A stretch of DNA of 8,861 nucleotides from Limnochordia bacterium (GTDB lineage: Bacteria; Bacillota; Limnochordia; Darwinibacteriales; B1SED10-159), in contig SLOZ01000400.1 of assembly GCA_007132255.1 (NCBI GenBank), forward strand, positions 1-8,861, in the 5' to 3' direction. Below the pieces are notes generated by a model. The model was not told the DNA's origin and searched no databases. It was given only the letters and a program-made list of their open reading frames with translations. Positions within the stretch are counted from its first letter, which is position 1, and each line of letters starts with the position of its first letter. The position numbers were made by a program, and so were the translations under genes. Below, piece by piece: positions 1 to 6,826 of this stretch.

Positions 1-1
1 G

Positions 2-30
2 ACGTGTTTCAACGTGTTTCAAGTATTTCA
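2..30. repeat. Short imperfect tandem repeat at the window edge
   Basis: ACGTGTTTCA occurs twice head to tail (2-11, 12-21) and is followed by a shortened variant AGTATTTCA (22-30). The array may continue beyond position 1. It is too short and unspaced to be a CRISPR array. A protein-binding site cluster or simple slippage repeat is possible. Confidence 0.45.
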
Positions 31-297
31 ACGCCCAATATTGACGGGTTGCCTCGGAGAAACGCCCTATATAAGGAGTTTCGCACTTAGGTGTGCCACG
101 CAGGGCTCGCAATAAAACAGGTCTGCTTGCCTGATACTAGATTAATGGTGGAGCATCCCGTCCCCCGCTTCCCATCACTGTGGCCGGAGAAATCAAAGCT
201 CCAGGGATTTCTCATCGCTTGCTTGCAGGTCCTGTGACTACTTTAACAACATGTTCCAGGACACGGCATGGGACAAAGCCGCTGACAAACATCTCCA
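31..297. other. Non-coding region after the channel gene
   Basis: Apart from the inverted repeat at 187-213, I see no convincing gene here. Reading frames are short with poor start signals. On the minus strand a weak hairpin CAGG/CCTG (131-134 with 119-122) is followed by TTTTATT and could be a poor terminator. No tRNA-like cloverleaf was recognised on either strand. Confidence 0.5.
187..213. repeat. Inverted repeat downstream of the channel gene
   Basis: GAGAAATC (187-194) and GATTTCTC (206-213) are perfect 8-bp arms around an 11-nt loop that contains the alternative GGAG/CTCC pairing. It sits 85 nt past the channel stop codon. There is no T-run after it on the minus strand, so it is at best a poor intrinsic terminator; it could be an RNA 3'-end stabilising hairpin. 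Confidence 0.35.
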
Positions 298-1503
298 CTA
301 CCGGTCAGTGCCCGTTTGCGCAGCTGGCAAAATTCTGTGGAGATCGCTACCGGAAGGGCTTTGGAAGACACGCAAACCAAATTCTGGAACAACGGCCAGA
401 AGATGATCGAAGATATCTGCTTGGATATTTTCATATACCGACCAGCGGGTATCATCGGTGAATACCACCAGTTCCAAGGGCAGTCCCTGGGGCGTGGGAG
501 CCAGCTGGCGGACCAAGAACGTCATGTCCTGACGGATCTGCGGATGGTTCCGCAGATAGGCATCGACATAAGCGCGAAATGTACCGATGTTCGTTAAACG
601 CCGGCCATTGGCGGTGATGTCCAAGTCCCCCCCCACCGTTTTGTTATGTTCAGCAATGTCCTCCTGCTTAGCGTCCAAGTAGTCGCGCAGCAGAGCAATT
701 CCCCGCAGGTGTTCAATATCCTCGTCTTCCAGAAACTTGATGCTGCTCTGGTCAATGACCACCGATCGCATGATGCGGCGGCCTCCGGAGTCGGTCATGC
801 CCCGCCAGTTCCGGAAACTGTCCTGAACTAGCTTATGTGTGGGAATCGTGGTAATGGTAGCGTCCCAATTGCGAATCTGGATACTGTGCAGAGCCACTTC
901 CTCAACACTGCCGTCGGCATCGAACCTGGGAACTTCCAACCAGTCGCCCACCCGAATCAGATCATTACCCATCAGCTGAATGCTGGCGATCAGCGAAAGA
1001 ATGGTGTCCTGGAAAATCAGCATCAGAACAGCCGTCAACGCTCCCAAACCACTGAGCAGAAACCACGGTGACTGCTGCAATAAAATGGAAATTATAATAA
1101 TGCCGCCAGCCAGTGTCACAAAGAGTTTGATGACCTGAAAATAACCTTTTAGTGGTTTACGCAGTGAAATCGGAAACTGATTATAAACGACCAACAGCCC
1201 ATTGAGAAAGCCATGAATCGCCATCACCAAGATAACAGCAATCACGATCAGCAGAGCCTGCTGCAGCGTGGCCACCGGTGTAAATAACCGAGCTCCCTGG
1301 TAGAGCAGCAGCGCTGGAACTAGGTATGAAAGGGCCTCAAAGGCCCCGGCCTCAAACAATGTCTGGTCCCAATCGACGCGCGTTTGTCGAACAACGAAGT
1401 GTAGAAACCGTAACACCCAGTGCTTAATGATCAAATGCACAATCAGTACCAACGCCACTAGGGCAGCTGCAGCCAGCAATTCATGCCACCAGACATCCCA
1501 CAT
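298..1503 (-). CDS. ybdG: Mechanosensitive channel of the MscS superfamily, YbdG type
   Basis: A 401-residue membrane channel. The ATG at 1503 follows GGAGGTG. Several N-terminal hydrophobic spans (about 8-28, 60-76, 83-106, 122-142) precede the pore helix and beta-domain segment SGLGALTAVLMLIFQDTILSL (151-171) and DLIRVGDWLEVPRF (181-194). The C-terminal half carries blocks I recognise from E. coli YbdG: RNWDATITTIPTHKLVQDSF (211-230), GGRRIMRSV, NIGTFRAYVDAYLRNHPQIR (about 306-325), DMTFLVRQLAP, and NIQADIFDHLL before EFGLRVFQSPSG. The length is close to that of E. coli YbdG (about 415). YbdG is linked to low-level, miniconductance channel activity and osmotic stress; a similar safety-valve role in the inner membrane is inferred. 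It follows the importer permeases on the same strand, but its probable separate promoter suggests independent control. The symbol is given by family resemblance. Confidence 0.88.
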   Translation of the reverse strand: MWDVWWHELLAAAALVALVLIVHLIIKHWVLRFLHFVVRQTRVDWDQTLFEAGAFEALSYLVPALLLYQGARLFTPVATLQQALLIVIAVILVMAIHGFLNGLLVVYNQFPISLRKPLKGYFQVIKLFVTLAGGIIIISILLQQSPWFLLSGLGALTAVLMLIFQDTILSLIASIQLMGNDLIRVGDWLEVPRFDADGSVEEVALHSIQIRNWDATITTIPTHKLVQDSFRNWRGMTDSGGRRIMRSVVIDQSSIKFLEDEDIEHLRGIALLRDYLDAKQEDIAEHNKTVGGDLDITANGRRLTNIGTFRAYVDAYLRNHPQIRQDMTFLVRQLAPTPQGLPLELVVFTDDTRWSVYENIQADIFDHLLAVVPEFGLRVFQSPSGSDLHRILPAAQTGTDR

Positions 1504-1596
1504 CTTGCCACCTCCACATCCATTTCATGCCCAAGCAAAAAGCGATTCAAGAAGCGTGTTCCAAACTCAGAGCCGACGTTAGTGACGGCACCGTTT

Positions 1597-1626
1597 ATTC
1601 TACCACATTAGGCTTGTCTGTGCGAA
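1597..1626 (-). promoter_or_regulatory. Possible promoter of the mechanosensitive channel gene
   Basis: TAGAAT (1602-1597) is a good -10 box on the minus strand, with TTCGCA (1626-1621) 18 nt further upstream as a weak -35 (four of six positions). It begins about 10 nt after the permease stop codon and leaves a leader of roughly 90 nt before the ATG at 1503. Read-through from the importer operon is also possible. Confidence 0.35.
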
Positions 1627-1635
1627 ATCCCTTTT

Positions 1636-2424
1636 TTAACGTTTTTGCAGCCCATCACCAAGCACGTTAAACCCCAACACAGTCCAGGCAATGGCGGCAC
1701 CGGGAACCAGTACGACCCATGGCGCCAAGCCAGCAAAGCCCTGGGCTTCCCGGAGCATCCGACCCCAACTGGGAGTGGGCGGCTGAACTCCGACGCCGAG
1801 ATAACTCAACGACGCTTCGGCCAACACGGCGCCGGCAAAACTCACCGATGCCTGAACTAGCAAAGGACGCATCATGTTAGGCAGGATGTGTTGAAACAAG
1901 ACCCGGGTTTCTTTGGCACCGAGTGCTCGCGCCGCTTCCACGTAGGGCGCTTCGCGCAGGCTTAAGACGTTGTTCCGGGCCAACCGCATGAATGCAGGGA
2001 CAGTACCAATGGTGATGGCGATCACGGCCGTCATGCCACTGGGATCCCACAACGTCACGGCCAAAATGGCCAACAAGAACGGTGGAAAGGCATAGAGACC
2101 ATCGGCAACTCGCATCAAGACCTGGTCCCACCACCCACTGCGCAGCCCAGCCAATGCGCCGAGCAGCACACCAACCACCAATCCAATCAGGGCTGCGGTA
2201 CCACCTACAGCTAAGGAAACTCTACCGCCCACCATGATGCGGCTGAACATATCTCGGCCCATGTGATCTGTGCCCAGCCAATGAACTGGGGACGGGTTTT
2301 GCAGGCGCTGGACCACTTGAATATGCAGCGGATCATGGGGTACGTACACGAAGCCCACGACCACCAAAACGACCATTGACAAAATGATAAAACCGCCCAG
2401 CCACAGATTCCAACTGCGCTTCAT
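1636..2424 (-). CDS. ABC importer permease, DppC/OppC type
   Basis: A 262-residue inner-membrane permease, partner of the DppB-type subunit. The ATG start lies 12 nt after the previous stop, behind GGGGTGA. One N-terminal helix (about 8-28) is followed by HWLGTDHMGRDMFSRI (48-63), the signature of this branch, in which GTDxxGRD is nearly invariant. The EAA loop is VEAARALGAKETRVLFQHIL (162-181), then EASLSYLGVGVQPPTPSWGRM (203-223) and GFNVLGDGLQ (251-260). At 262 residues it is somewhat short because of a brief N-terminal region, but all conserved blocks are present. In most such operons the ATPase genes follow here; instead there is a 132-bp gap and the mechanosensitive channel gene. No clear terminator hairpin is visible after its TAA. 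Confidence 0.94.
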   Translation of the reverse strand: MKRSWNLWLGGFIILSMVVLVVVGFVYVPHDPLHIQVVQRLQNPSPVHWLGTDHMGRDMFSRIMVGGRVSLAVGGTAALIGLVVGVLLGALAGLRSGWWDQVLMRVADGLYAFPPFLLAILAVTLWDPSGMTAVIAITIGTVPAFMRLARNNVLSLREAPYVEAARALGAKETRVLFQHILPNMMRPLLVQASVSFAGAVLAEASLSYLGVGVQPPTPSWGRMLREAQGFAGLAPWVVLVPGAAIAWTVLGFNVLGDGLQKR

Positions 2425-2436
2425 GCGCTCACCCCA

Positions 2437-3381
2437 CTATTCGAAACGAATTCGCGGATCCAACCAACCCAACAGCAGGTCAAAGACATAGTGAAAGCTA
2501 ACAATCATCGCAGCTCCCACCACCACCAGTCCCTGCACCAAGGGCAAGTCCCGCTGCAGGACAGCCGCTAACAATAAACGGCCCATACCTGGCAATGAGA
2601 ACACCTGCTCAACAATGATGGTCCCCACCAACAACTGCGTCATTTGGATCGCAGCCACAGTGGATATGTTCAAACCGGCATTGCGCAGAGCATGAAGAAA
2701 GTAAGTGCGAGTCCTGGAAACCCCCTTACTGCGGGCGGTTCGGATGTAATCCTCAGCGAGAACTTGCTTCATACTGGCTCTCACCATGCGCGTCAAAATA
2801 GCCGCCCGCGGAATGGCCAGTGTTAGGGCTGGCAGCAGCAAACTGCGCAGGGCCATGCCCCAACCTGCTGCACTGGGTCGGAAAAAACCCCCGGCAGGAA
2901 ACCAGCCGCGCTCCACGGCAATCCACTGTATGAGCAGCATGCCCAGCCAAAAACTGGGCATCGCCATGCCCAGATGGGTCAGCAGCCCAATGGCAGCTCG
3001 CATCGGGTTAGCTCGGCCCACTGAGGTATAAACACCCAACGGTACGGCCAGCGCCAGGGCTGTTGTAACGGCCAGCGCGGCCAGAAACAGTGTTACCGGC
3101 AGAGCAGAAGCCATCAACTGGCTCACCGGGCGGGAATAACGAATACTAACTCCGAAGTCCAGCTGAAGAACGGAAACGAGCCACAGCCAGTAGCGCTGAC
3201 CCAAGGGCAGTGACAGTCCCAACTGTTCCCGCAGGGACTCGAGCATAGCAGGATCCCCCTCCGTTCCCAAAATAAGTACTGCCGGGTCACCCGGCAGTAC
3301 TTGAAGAGCGAAGAAGGTGAGTGTAGCTGTGAACCAAACCGCTGCCAGTAGCGCACCGCTTTTTGTAATGACGTATCGCAC
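2437..3381 (-). CDS. ABC importer permease, DppB/OppB type
   Basis: A 314-residue inner-membrane permease, first of the two subunits forming the translocation path. The GTG start is preceded by AAGGAAGGAG with good spacing. The N-terminal first helix (about 8-27) leads to LPGDPA (29-34) and the LDFGVSIRYSRPV segment (74-86), both characteristic of the DppB branch. The cytoplasmic EAA loop, which docks the ATPase, is EDYIRTARSKGVSRTRTYFL (210-229). IVEQVFSLPGMGRLLL (256-271) and the C-terminal DPRIRFE are also family hallmarks. About six membrane spans are apparent. The EAA motif is intact, so an ATPase partner is expected, yet none is encoded in this window. The stop TAG overlaps the ribosome binding site of the next permease. 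Confidence 0.94.
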   Translation of the reverse strand: MRYVITKSGALLAAVWFTATLTFFALQVLPGDPAVLILGTEGDPAMLESLREQLGLSLPLGQRYWLWLVSVLQLDFGVSIRYSRPVSQLMASALPVTLFLAALAVTTALALAVPLGVYTSVGRANPMRAAIGLLTHLGMAMPSFWLGMLLIQWIAVERGWFPAGGFFRPSAAGWGMALRSLLLPALTLAIPRAAILTRMVRASMKQVLAEDYIRTARSKGVSRTRTYFLHALRNAGLNISTVAAIQMTQLLVGTIIVEQVFSLPGMGRLLLAAVLQRDLPLVQGLVVVGAAMIVSFHYVFDLLLGWLDPRIRFE

Positions 3382-3428
3382 AGCTGCACTCCTTCCTTAG
3401 GGGATTTTCTTGATGGGTTCGGTGTCCG

Positions 3429-4919
3429 CTATTCGTAGAGCGAAGCAGCATCGATAACATAAACGGGATAGTTATACCACCCTTGGAGTCCGCTGCGCAT
3501 CACCGCCAACTGTTCAGGATCCATGATGAAGATGCCGGCGGCTTCGTGTGCCAAGATCTCCTGGGCCTGCTGGTACAACTCCACACGGTCATCCTCCGTG
3601 GCCTGCATGGCATCGTCAATCAGTTGATCGTAGGTTTCATTGTTGAAGTTGAAAAAGTTTCTGCTGGAATCCGACTGATAGCGGATCAGGACACTGTGAG
3701 GATCGAGCCGTCCAGCCAATCCGACAATGGTAGCTTCGTAGTCACGTTGGTTGTACACCCGTTCCAGCCACGTTCCCCACTCGATGATGTTAAGATGCAC
3801 TCGAACCCCGATGGCGGCCAGCTGTTGGGCCAGAATCTCGCCGGTCTGAACATGAATCTGATAGGGTGCTGGCAGATCCAGTGTAAATTCAAGACGTTCC
3901 TGGCCGGCCTGTCGCAGAAGTTCGCGGGCAGCATCAAGGTCTCGGTTGTGGACAGCTTCTAAACCGACTCGGTAGTACACTTCCATGGCTGGACTCAGTC
4001 CGCTGTACAGTGCTGTTCCATGACCCCAAGCAGCGCCGACAATGAGTTCTTCGCGATCGACGGCTTTGGCCAAAGCTTGCCGAACTCTGACATCGTCGAA
4101 GGGCGGCCGCTGGTTGTTCAGAGCCATCAGTTGAACCAAGTTCATCGGACCTGGGATGACCTGCAGGCTGCGATCGTCTAGAACCTGGTGGGCCAGACTT
4201 GGATCCAGTCGCGGAATGATGTCAATTTGACCAGATTTCAAACTTAGAATCGCTGCGTTGTCATCCGGAACGATGGCAAAACTAACCACCGAAAAATGCG
4301 GACTCACGTCGGCCCAATGGTCTTCGAAACGCTGCAGACGGACTTCTTGATTGGGCCGCCATTCCACAAAGGTATAGGGGCCTGTACCCACTGGTTCCTG
4401 CGCTAGGTTCTCTGCATCCTCGGGAATGACGGCTGCGGCCACTTCCGCTAGGGAAGCCAGAAAGGGTCCGTGGGGTCGCTGCAGCTGAATGGTTACAGCA
4501 CCATCGAGACCTGTAACACTCTCAATGACCCCATATTCTCCGGCCCGCTGCGAGATGTCCGGATCGCGCAGCCGATTCAAAGAAAAGACGACGTCGGAAC
4601 TGGTCACCCGACTGCCATCATGGAAATAGGCGTGGCGCAGCTGGAATGTGTACGTTAGGCCATCGTCAGAGATGTCCCACTGGGAAGACAGCGCTGGTTG
4701 GATGGAACCATCGGGTCCGGCTTTGACCAGACCTTCATAGATATTGAAGGCGATTTCTCCGGTGGCAGCGGCCACCGAACGATGGGGATCGAAGCTATCC
4801 GGGTCGGTGGGGATCGCGATGGTCAGGGGTTGCTGCGCCGCCGCTGAGCCTGCTATTACGAGACTCCATACCAGAATACCTAGAAAAACAAGGAACTTGG
4901 GTCGTAAACTTGGTTTCAC
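3429..4919 (-). CDS. Family 5 ABC transporter substrate-binding protein (peptide/nickel type)
   Basis: A 496-residue exported binding protein of the DppA/OppA/NikA superfamily (SBP_bac_5), which delivers peptides, nickel chelates or sugars to an inner-membrane importer. The GTG start follows AGGAGGAG. Residues 1-28 are a signal peptide: basic start, hydrophobic core FLVFLGILVWSLVIAG, and SAAA before QQP. There is no Cys for lipid attachment, so the protein should be soluble in a periplasm rather than a lipoprotein. Family features follow: DSFDPH (41-46), IYEGLV (60-65), QPALSSQWDISDDGLTYTFQ (74-93), FHDGSRVTSSDVVFSLNR (99-116), then PVGTGPYTF, and PPFDDVRVRQALAKAVDR in the second lobe. Length and domain order are normal. 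The ligand cannot be named from sequence. It is followed after 47 nt by the two permeases. Confidence 0.93.
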   Translation of the reverse strand: MKPSLRPKFLVFLGILVWSLVIAGSAAAQQPLTIAIPTDPDSFDPHRSVAAATGEIAFNIYEGLVKAGPDGSIQPALSSQWDISDDGLTYTFQLRHAYFHDGSRVTSSDVVFSLNRLRDPDISQRAGEYGVIESVTGLDGAVTIQLQRPHGPFLASLAEVAAAVIPEDAENLAQEPVGTGPYTFVEWRPNQEVRLQRFEDHWADVSPHFSVVSFAIVPDDNAAILSLKSGQIDIIPRLDPSLAHQVLDDRSLQVIPGPMNLVQLMALNNQRPPFDDVRVRQALAKAVDREELIVGAAWGHGTALYSGLSPAMEVYYRVGLEAVHNRDLDAARELLRQAGQERLEFTLDLPAPYQIHVQTGEILAQQLAAIGVRVHLNIIEWGTWLERVYNQRDYEATIVGLAGRLDPHSVLIRYQSDSSRNFFNFNNETYDQLIDDAMQATEDDRVELYQQAQEILAHEAAGIFIMDPEQLAVMRSGLQGWYNYPVYVIDAASLYE

Positions 4920-4931
4920 AGAAAACTCCTC

Positions 4932-5540
4932 CTAACGGGCCTTAAGGCCCATTTGCAGTACACGAAGCACCTGCTCAATGAAACGCAGGTGTTCGTGCCA
5001 ATCTTCGTGACGCACCTGTTGGAAATCATCAATTAACTGTTTGCCCACCGAATGGTACACAAAAAACGCTGCTTCTTTCTCAATGTCTCCAGCGATGCTG
5101 CCCGTGGCTTGTGCCTCCGTTAACATGCGGTGGAAATCTGCCTCTCGCTGGGCCAATCCGGATTGGATGTCCTCTTGTACCGCTGTATCTCGGCTTTCCC
5201 AAAACTGGTGGATGACCTGATGCAGCAGGGGTTGTTCTCTGGAAAACAGGTACGTAGCTTTGTAATAGGCCACCACCTGTTCAAAAAAGGGCAGCTTCTG
5301 CTGCCAGACGGGATCAAGATAGGCTTTCTTTGCGGCATACGCTTGCTCCACTACATAACGGTACAGCTCCTGCTTATTGGCAAAGTATTGGTACATACTA
5401 CCTTTGGCAATGCCTAGGACAGCTACGATTTGCGTCAGCGAAGCCGTTTCATAGGGTTGTCGGGCGAATTCTTCGGCAGCAGCACGGAGGATCTGTTCTT
5501 GTTTGGTCGGGAGCAGATTGTGGAATGTTTCTTTCGGCAC
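4932..5540 (-). CDS. TetR/AcrR-family transcriptional regulator
   Basis: A 202-residue regulator, a normal length for the family. The GTG start at 5540 follows AGGAGG with a 7-nt gap. Residues 10-60 form the TetR N-terminal DNA-binding domain: TKQEQILRAAAEEFA is helix 1, and ASLTQIVAVLGIAKGSMYQYFANKQELY (33-60) is the helix-turn-helix plus the YxYFxxKxEL signature. The rest is helical and variable, as expected for the ligand-binding and dimer domain, with no recognisable ligand type. It is the first gene after its own promoter and palindrome, so autorepression is likely. Its stop TAG is part of the TAGGAGGAG ribosome binding site of the binding-protein gene, 12 nt away, so regulator and importer are almost certainly co-transcribed. 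A role in controlling import of the solute or a derived inducer is inference. Confidence 0.92.
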   Translation of the reverse strand: MPKETFHNLLPTKQEQILRAAAEEFARQPYETASLTQIVAVLGIAKGSMYQYFANKQELYRYVVEQAYAAKKAYLDPVWQQKLPFFEQVVAYYKATYLFSREQPLLHQVIHQFWESRDTAVQEDIQSGLAQREADFHRMLTEAQATGSIAGDIEKEAAFFVYHSVGKQLIDDFQQVRHEDWHEHLRFIEQVLRVLQMGLKAR

Positions 5541-5555
5541 CGCCTCACCTCCTAT

Positions 5556-5571
5556 GTGACCACCTGGTCAC
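5556..5571. promoter_or_regulatory. Palindromic operator, likely bound by the adjacent TetR protein
   Basis: GTGACCA and TGGTCAC form a perfect 7-bp inverted repeat around a 2-bp centre. It lies between the -10 box and the ribosome binding site of the tetR gene, at or just past the expected transcription start, where a bound dimer would block initiation. The size and symmetry fit TetR-family operators; binding by this particular protein is inferred from position. I saw no second copy elsewhere in the window. Confidence 0.7.
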
Positions 5572-5582
5572 TTTACGGTTTC

Positions 5583-5611
5583 AGTATAACAGAAAAAGAC
5601 TGCTGGTTCAA
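5583..5611 (-). promoter_or_regulatory. Sigma70-type promoter of the tetR-importer operon
   Basis: TTGAAC (-35, 5611-5606) and TATACT (-10, 5588-5583) are separated by exactly 17 nt on the minus strand. Each matches consensus at four or five of six positions. The -35 box lies in the loop and downstream arm of the chr terminator, so one DNA segment serves both as terminator and promoter. The predicted start of transcription is near 5576, just before the palindromic operator. Confidence 0.75.
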
Positions 5612-5630
5612 TATGAAAATACCAGCAGTC
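5593..5630 (-). terminator. Intrinsic terminator of the chr pair
   Basis: A perfect 10-bp inverted repeat (GACTGCTGGT at 5598-5607, ACCAGCAGTC at 5621-5630) with a 13-nt loop is followed on the minus strand by five T residues (5597-5593). The stop codon of the second chr gene (5610-5608) lies at the loop edge, so the upstream arm is within coding sequence. Confidence 0.85.
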
Positions 5631-6171
5631 CCACAAGGGCGGATACAATAATTGTTTTGATTGGATCTTTTTTGAAACGATGAACCGCCAAGAAGGCAGT
5701 CACGGCAATCACTGCACTGCGAGGATCCACCGGCAGTGCCCATAGGTCTGGATCGGCCAATGGGTCATGGAGCAGTGCTGTCCGTCCTATGTAAATAGCA
5801 GCTCCGGCAATGAGTCCAACCATGGCAGGCCGGATCCCGGCAAAGATCGATTTCGTCAGCGGATGTTCCTTGTGTTTGGCCCAGAAATTCGACAGACCAA
5901 CAATGATCAAGAGTGATGGCAGCGCCACCGACCCAGTTGCTACGAGGGATCCGAACACACCAGCGACGCGGAATCCGACGAATGTAGCCGCATTAATGCC
6001 AATGGCTCCTGGGGTCATTTCAGCAATGGCCACGATGTCGATAAACTCTGCATTGGTCAACCAACCGTGGCTGACGATTTCGTGTTGGATTAAAGGCAGC
6101 ATAGCATAGCCACCGCCGATGGTAAACAGTCCGATGCGGAAGAACACCAAAGCAAGTTCCAGCAGAACCAT
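5608..6171 (-). CDS. Chromate transporter family protein, single CHR domain (second of pair)
   Basis: A 187-residue inner-membrane protein, paralogous to its upstream neighbour. Its N-terminal FFRIGLFTIGGGYAMLPLI (residues 10-28) is nearly identical to the partner's, followed by EMTPGAIGINAATFVGFRVAG and GIRPAMVGLIAGAAIYIGR. The start codon shares its A with the previous stop (TGATG), and AAGGAGGTG lies 5 nt upstream, so the two products are probably made in equal amounts. In Bacillus subtilis and relatives such short CHR proteins are encoded as adjacent pairs, both needed for chromate resistance; that role is inferred here. Hydrophobic spans cover most of the length, and the last one runs to the C-terminus LLVFSY. 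The final seven codons and the stop form part of the intrinsic terminator hairpin, so coding and termination signals overlap. Confidence 0.88.
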   Translation of the reverse strand: MVLLELALVFFRIGLFTIGGGYAMLPLIQHEIVSHGWLTNAEFIDIVAIAEMTPGAIGINAATFVGFRVAGVFGSLVATGSVALPSLLIIVGLSNFWAKHKEHPLTKSIFAGIRPAMVGLIAGAAIYIGRTALLHDPLADPDLWALPVDPRSAVIAVTAFLAVHRFKKDPIKTIIVSALVGLLVFSY

Positions 6172-6755
6172 CAGTGCACCTCCTTGCGAGCGAATACATA
6201 GTACATGAGCCAGCCCGTAATAGCACCGCCGATTAAGAGATAGACCACATGGATGGAGGTAAAAAGGCTCAGCAAAAAGACCACACTGGTCAATGCTAAG
6301 GAGCGCTTATCGCGGATTGTGCGGAGACCGATGCGCAGAGCCGCTGCCGCCACGAGCCCTACCACAGCGGCACGGATGCCACTAAAGGCCCGCAAAACCC
6401 AGATGGATTCCTGCAACTGCTGGAAAAACGATGCAATGGAAATGATGATGACCAAGGAGGGTGCGATCACGCCAGCGGCGGCCGCCACAGCGCCCAAGGG
6501 GCCGGCCATGCGATTACCGAGAAAGATGGCCGTGTTCACCGCGATGATGCCCGGAACCGACTGGCCCAATGCATAGATATCGAGAATATCCTGTCGGTCC
6601 GTCCAACCCCGCCGGTCGATGACTTCCTTTTCGATGAGCGGTAACATGGCGTAACCACCGCCGAAGGTGAAAAGACCAATGCGAAAAAATGAAGAAAACA
6701 ACTGCCACAACACAGCGCCACCTGCCGGTGGCTGGGTAGTATTCTTCTGCTTCAT
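6171..6755 (-). CDS. Chromate transporter family protein, single CHR domain (first of pair)
   Basis: A 194-residue membrane protein of the CHR family, the half-length form that works as a pair rather than as the fused two-domain ChrA. The start at 6755 follows AAAGGAG; the frame is open up to 7019, but that extension has no membrane-protein character and overlaps the Wzi-like gene. After a polar N-terminus (residues 1-14) come FFRIGLFTFGGGYAMLP (about 23-39), the family hallmark, then SVPG and NTAIFLGNRMAG, a hydrophobic hairpin around GVIAPSLVIIISI, and AFSGIRAAVVGLVAAA. The C-terminal third is two further hydrophobic spans. The family exports chromate or related oxyanions in studied members, driven by ion gradients in the inner membrane; the physiological substrate here is unknown. 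Its TGA overlaps the ATG of the second chr gene by one base, implying coupled translation and a heterodimer. Confidence 0.88.
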   Translation of the reverse strand: MKQKNTTQPPAGGAVLWQLFSSFFRIGLFTFGGGYAMLPLIEKEVIDRRGWTDRQDILDIYALGQSVPGIIAVNTAIFLGNRMAGPLGAVAAAAGVIAPSLVIIISIASFFQQLQESIWVLRAFSGIRAAVVGLVAAAALRIGLRTIRDKRSLALTSVVFLLSLFTSIHVVYLLIGGAITGWLMYYVFARKEVH

Positions 6756-6766
6756 GAACGATTGCA

Positions 6767-6773
6767 CTCCTTT
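6767..6773 (-). promoter_or_regulatory. Ribosome binding site of first chr gene, possibly sequestered
   Basis: AAAGGAG on the minus strand lies 11 nt before the ATG at 6755 and sets the start there. Its GGAG can pair with the preceding UUCC across a GAAA tetraloop (6778-6775 with 6770-6767), giving a small hairpin that would hide the site from ribosomes. Confidence 0.6.
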
Positions 6774-6826
6774 CGGAAACGATGGCAAGCAATGGACCCC
6801 TGTTTCCCATCCTGCCGGAGAGCCAA

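Noticed and set aside
1..34. Possible CRISPR repeats
   Set aside because: Units are 9-10 nt and directly abutting, with no spacers.
51..87. Plus-strand TTGACG and TATATA as a promoter
   Set aside because: The gap between the boxes is 21 nt, too long for a normal sigma70 promoter, and no gene follows on that strand.
91..237. Small plus-strand frame (48 codons, GTG start) after ATAAGGAG
   Set aside because: The ribosome-site match is fair, but the product is composition-neutral with no recognisable feature and no supporting promoter; insufficient to call a gene.
3483..3962. 159-codon plus-strand open frame
   Set aside because: It is antisense to the substrate-binding protein gene and has no recognisable domain or convincing ribosome binding site.
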